Shown: in pieces, positions 39,882-40,805 of the stretch | Layout of the letters: each line of letters begins with the position of its first letter | Numbering within the stretch: the stretch's first letter is position 1 | Assembly (NCBI GenBank): GCA_022788205.1 | Contig: JALEVQ010000112.1 | Span: forward strand, 1 to 40,805 | Direction of reading: 5' to 3' | From: Robinsoniella sp. | GTDB lineage: Bacteria > Bacillota > Clostridia > Lachnospirales > Lachnospiraceae | Length of the DNA stretch: 40,805 nucleotides | Program-made: the position numbers and the translations under genes | Notes under the pieces: generated by a model | Seen by the model: only the letters and a program-made list of their open reading frames with translations | Told to the model about the DNA's origin: nothing | Databases searched by the model: none

Positions 39882-40805
39882 TTGATTAAGGACAATCAAA
39901 AGTATTTTAATCGGCTGCATGTAGTAATGGACGGAGTCATCATAGCAGTATCTTATCTGATCGCCTGGTATCTGCAATTTACATTTTTTGTGGATGAGAC
40001 GACAGGAAAGCTTTCTGATAAAGTGTATCTGTCTACTATGCTTGTGATTGTGCCGGGATTTTTGCTGCTTTATTGGATTTTCCAGATGTATACCCCAAAA
40101 AGAGTGCAGGGCAGAAGACTGGAATTCAGCAACATTGTGAAGGCGAACATGACGGGGCTTGTAATCTTTATGGCGGCCTCTTTCTTGATTAAGCAGATGG
40201 ATTTCTCCAGACAGATGATTTTAAACTTTGTCGGATTGAATGTTTTTCTGGAGACACTGGCGCGCAATATGATCCGGAAAGTCCTGATGGATATGAGGCG
40301 CAGCGGAAGAAATCTGAAACATATCATCTTGGTCGGGTACAGCAGGGCAGCGGAAGAGTATATTGACCGCATCAAGCAAAACCCACAGTGGGGATATCAG
40401 GTACAGGGAATCCTGGATGACAAGGTAAAAGTAGGGACAACGTACAAAGGAGTTCCCATACTCGGGAAAAATCAGAAATTGCCTGAAATTTTGGAGCAGA
40501 ATGATCTCGATGAGATTGCGATCACGCTGGGGTTAAGCGAATACTATAAATTGGAGCGCGTGGTGGCACAATGTGAAAAATCAGGGGTTCACACGAAGTT
40601 CATTCCCGATTATAATAATATTATTCCGACAAAGCCGTATACGGAAGATTTGCAGGGACTTCCGGTCATCAACATCCGCCATGTGCCGCTGACAAACACG
40701 TTTAATAACTTCATCAAGCGGGTGATGGATCTGGCAGGTGCCCTGTGCGCGACCGTTCTGTTTTCACCTGTCATGCTTTTGACAGCGATCATGATCAAAC
40801 TGACA
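39882..40805 (+). CDS. Polyprenyl glycosylphosphotransferase, WcaJ/undecaprenyl-glucose type (3' truncated)
   Basis: The open frame runs 308 codons to the right edge without a stop. The start is TTG, with AGGTGAG five bases before it. The translation has N-terminal membrane segments from residue ~12 onward and a Rossmann-like cytosolic domain (ILVGYSRAAEEY near 147-158). It then has a VPILGK loop and the LPVINIRHVPL segment that precedes the sugar-transferase domain. It ends in KRVMDLAGALCATVLFSPVMLL, the start of that domain. The order is that of WcaJ/CpsE enzymes, which move glucose-1-phosphate or a related sugar phosphate to undecaprenyl phosphate. The catalytic half lies outside the window. 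With the enzyme at 8216 it is the second priming enzyme here, suggesting a further glycan unit beyond the edge. Confidence 0.88.
   Translation, partial: MIKDNQKYFNRLHVVMDGVIIAVSYLIAWYLQFTFFVDETTGKLSDKVYLSTMLVIVPGFLLLYWIFQMYTPKRVQGRRLEFSNIVKANMTGLVIFMAASFLIKQMDFSRQMILNFVGLNVFLETLARNMIRKVLMDMRRSGRNLKHIILVGYSRAAEEYIDRIKQNPQWGYQVQGILDDKVKVGTTYKGVPILGKNQKLPEILEQNDLDEIAITLGLSEYYKLERVVAQCEKSGVHTKFIPDYNNIIPTKPYTEDLQGLPVINIRHVPLTNTFNNFIKRVMDLAGALCATVLFSPVMLLTAIMIKLT

Overview
The window looks like the chromosome of a Gram-positive Clostridia, most likely a gut Lachnospiraceae. This is inferred from protein style only: choline/glucan-binding-type wall repeats, a YbbR/CdaR-like protein, Ser46-type HPr, moderate GC, and many AGGAGG-type ribosome binding sites. 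There are no rRNA, tRNA, IS or CRISPR features. Nearly all of it is one very large surface-glycan locus preceded by a small cell-wall block.

Region 1 (1-7927): a 5'-truncated YbbR/CdaR-type gene and an HPr-type phosphocarrier converge on an L,D-transpeptidase with many wall-binding repeats, across a compact block of nested palindromes that probably holds terminators for both strands. A 304-bp divergent promoter region with several palindromes follows. It has a textbook TTGACA-17-TATAAT promoter for a secreted amidase carrying eight perfect-length 36-bp Glu/Thr/Ser repeats and C-terminal wall-binding repeats. Two adjacent membrane genes then look like halves of one larger membrane protein.

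Region 2 (8216-25680): a sigma-A-type promoter starts a same-strand glycan operon. It encodes a polyprenyl-phosphate sugar-1-phosphate (priming) transferase with a TTG start, two GT2 enzymes, an ABC-2 permease and ATPase, two GlfT2-like galactofuranosyltransferases, and a fusion of an Fe-S/F420-dehydrogenase-beta (FrhB-like) module with a polysaccharide pyruvyl transferase. UDP-galactopyranose mutase (glf) comes next, then a 1792-residue protein with three tandem pyruvyl-transferase modules. In that giant protein the first linker is a cysteine-stripped FrhB-like relic and the middle pyruvyl-transferase module has lost its DSCHG histidine. Together these genes suggest an exported galactofuranose-containing, possibly pyruvylated, glycan.

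Region 3 (25795-39776): after a probable terminator or attenuator hairpin comes a second, self-contained set. It has a DPM1/GtrB-like polyisoprenyl-phosphate glycosyltransferase, a second ABC permease, and an ATPase with a Wzt-type C-terminal domain. It also has two large double-GT2 proteins, a WsaF-like glycosyltransferase, a methyltransferase next to a kinase-like coiled-coil protein (a possible split WbdD-like chain terminator), a GT-C-like membrane protein, a WecE/RffA-type sugar aminotransferase and a WbbL-like GT2. No Wzx or Wzy is seen, so export is probably ABC-dependent for both halves.

Region 4 (39777-40805): a new promoter precedes a second TTG-started polyprenyl glycosylphosphotransferase (WcaJ-like) that runs off the right edge. 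Functions are inferred from recognised motifs in the translated sequence. No similarity searches were possible, and the sugar structure is not determined by the sequence alone.
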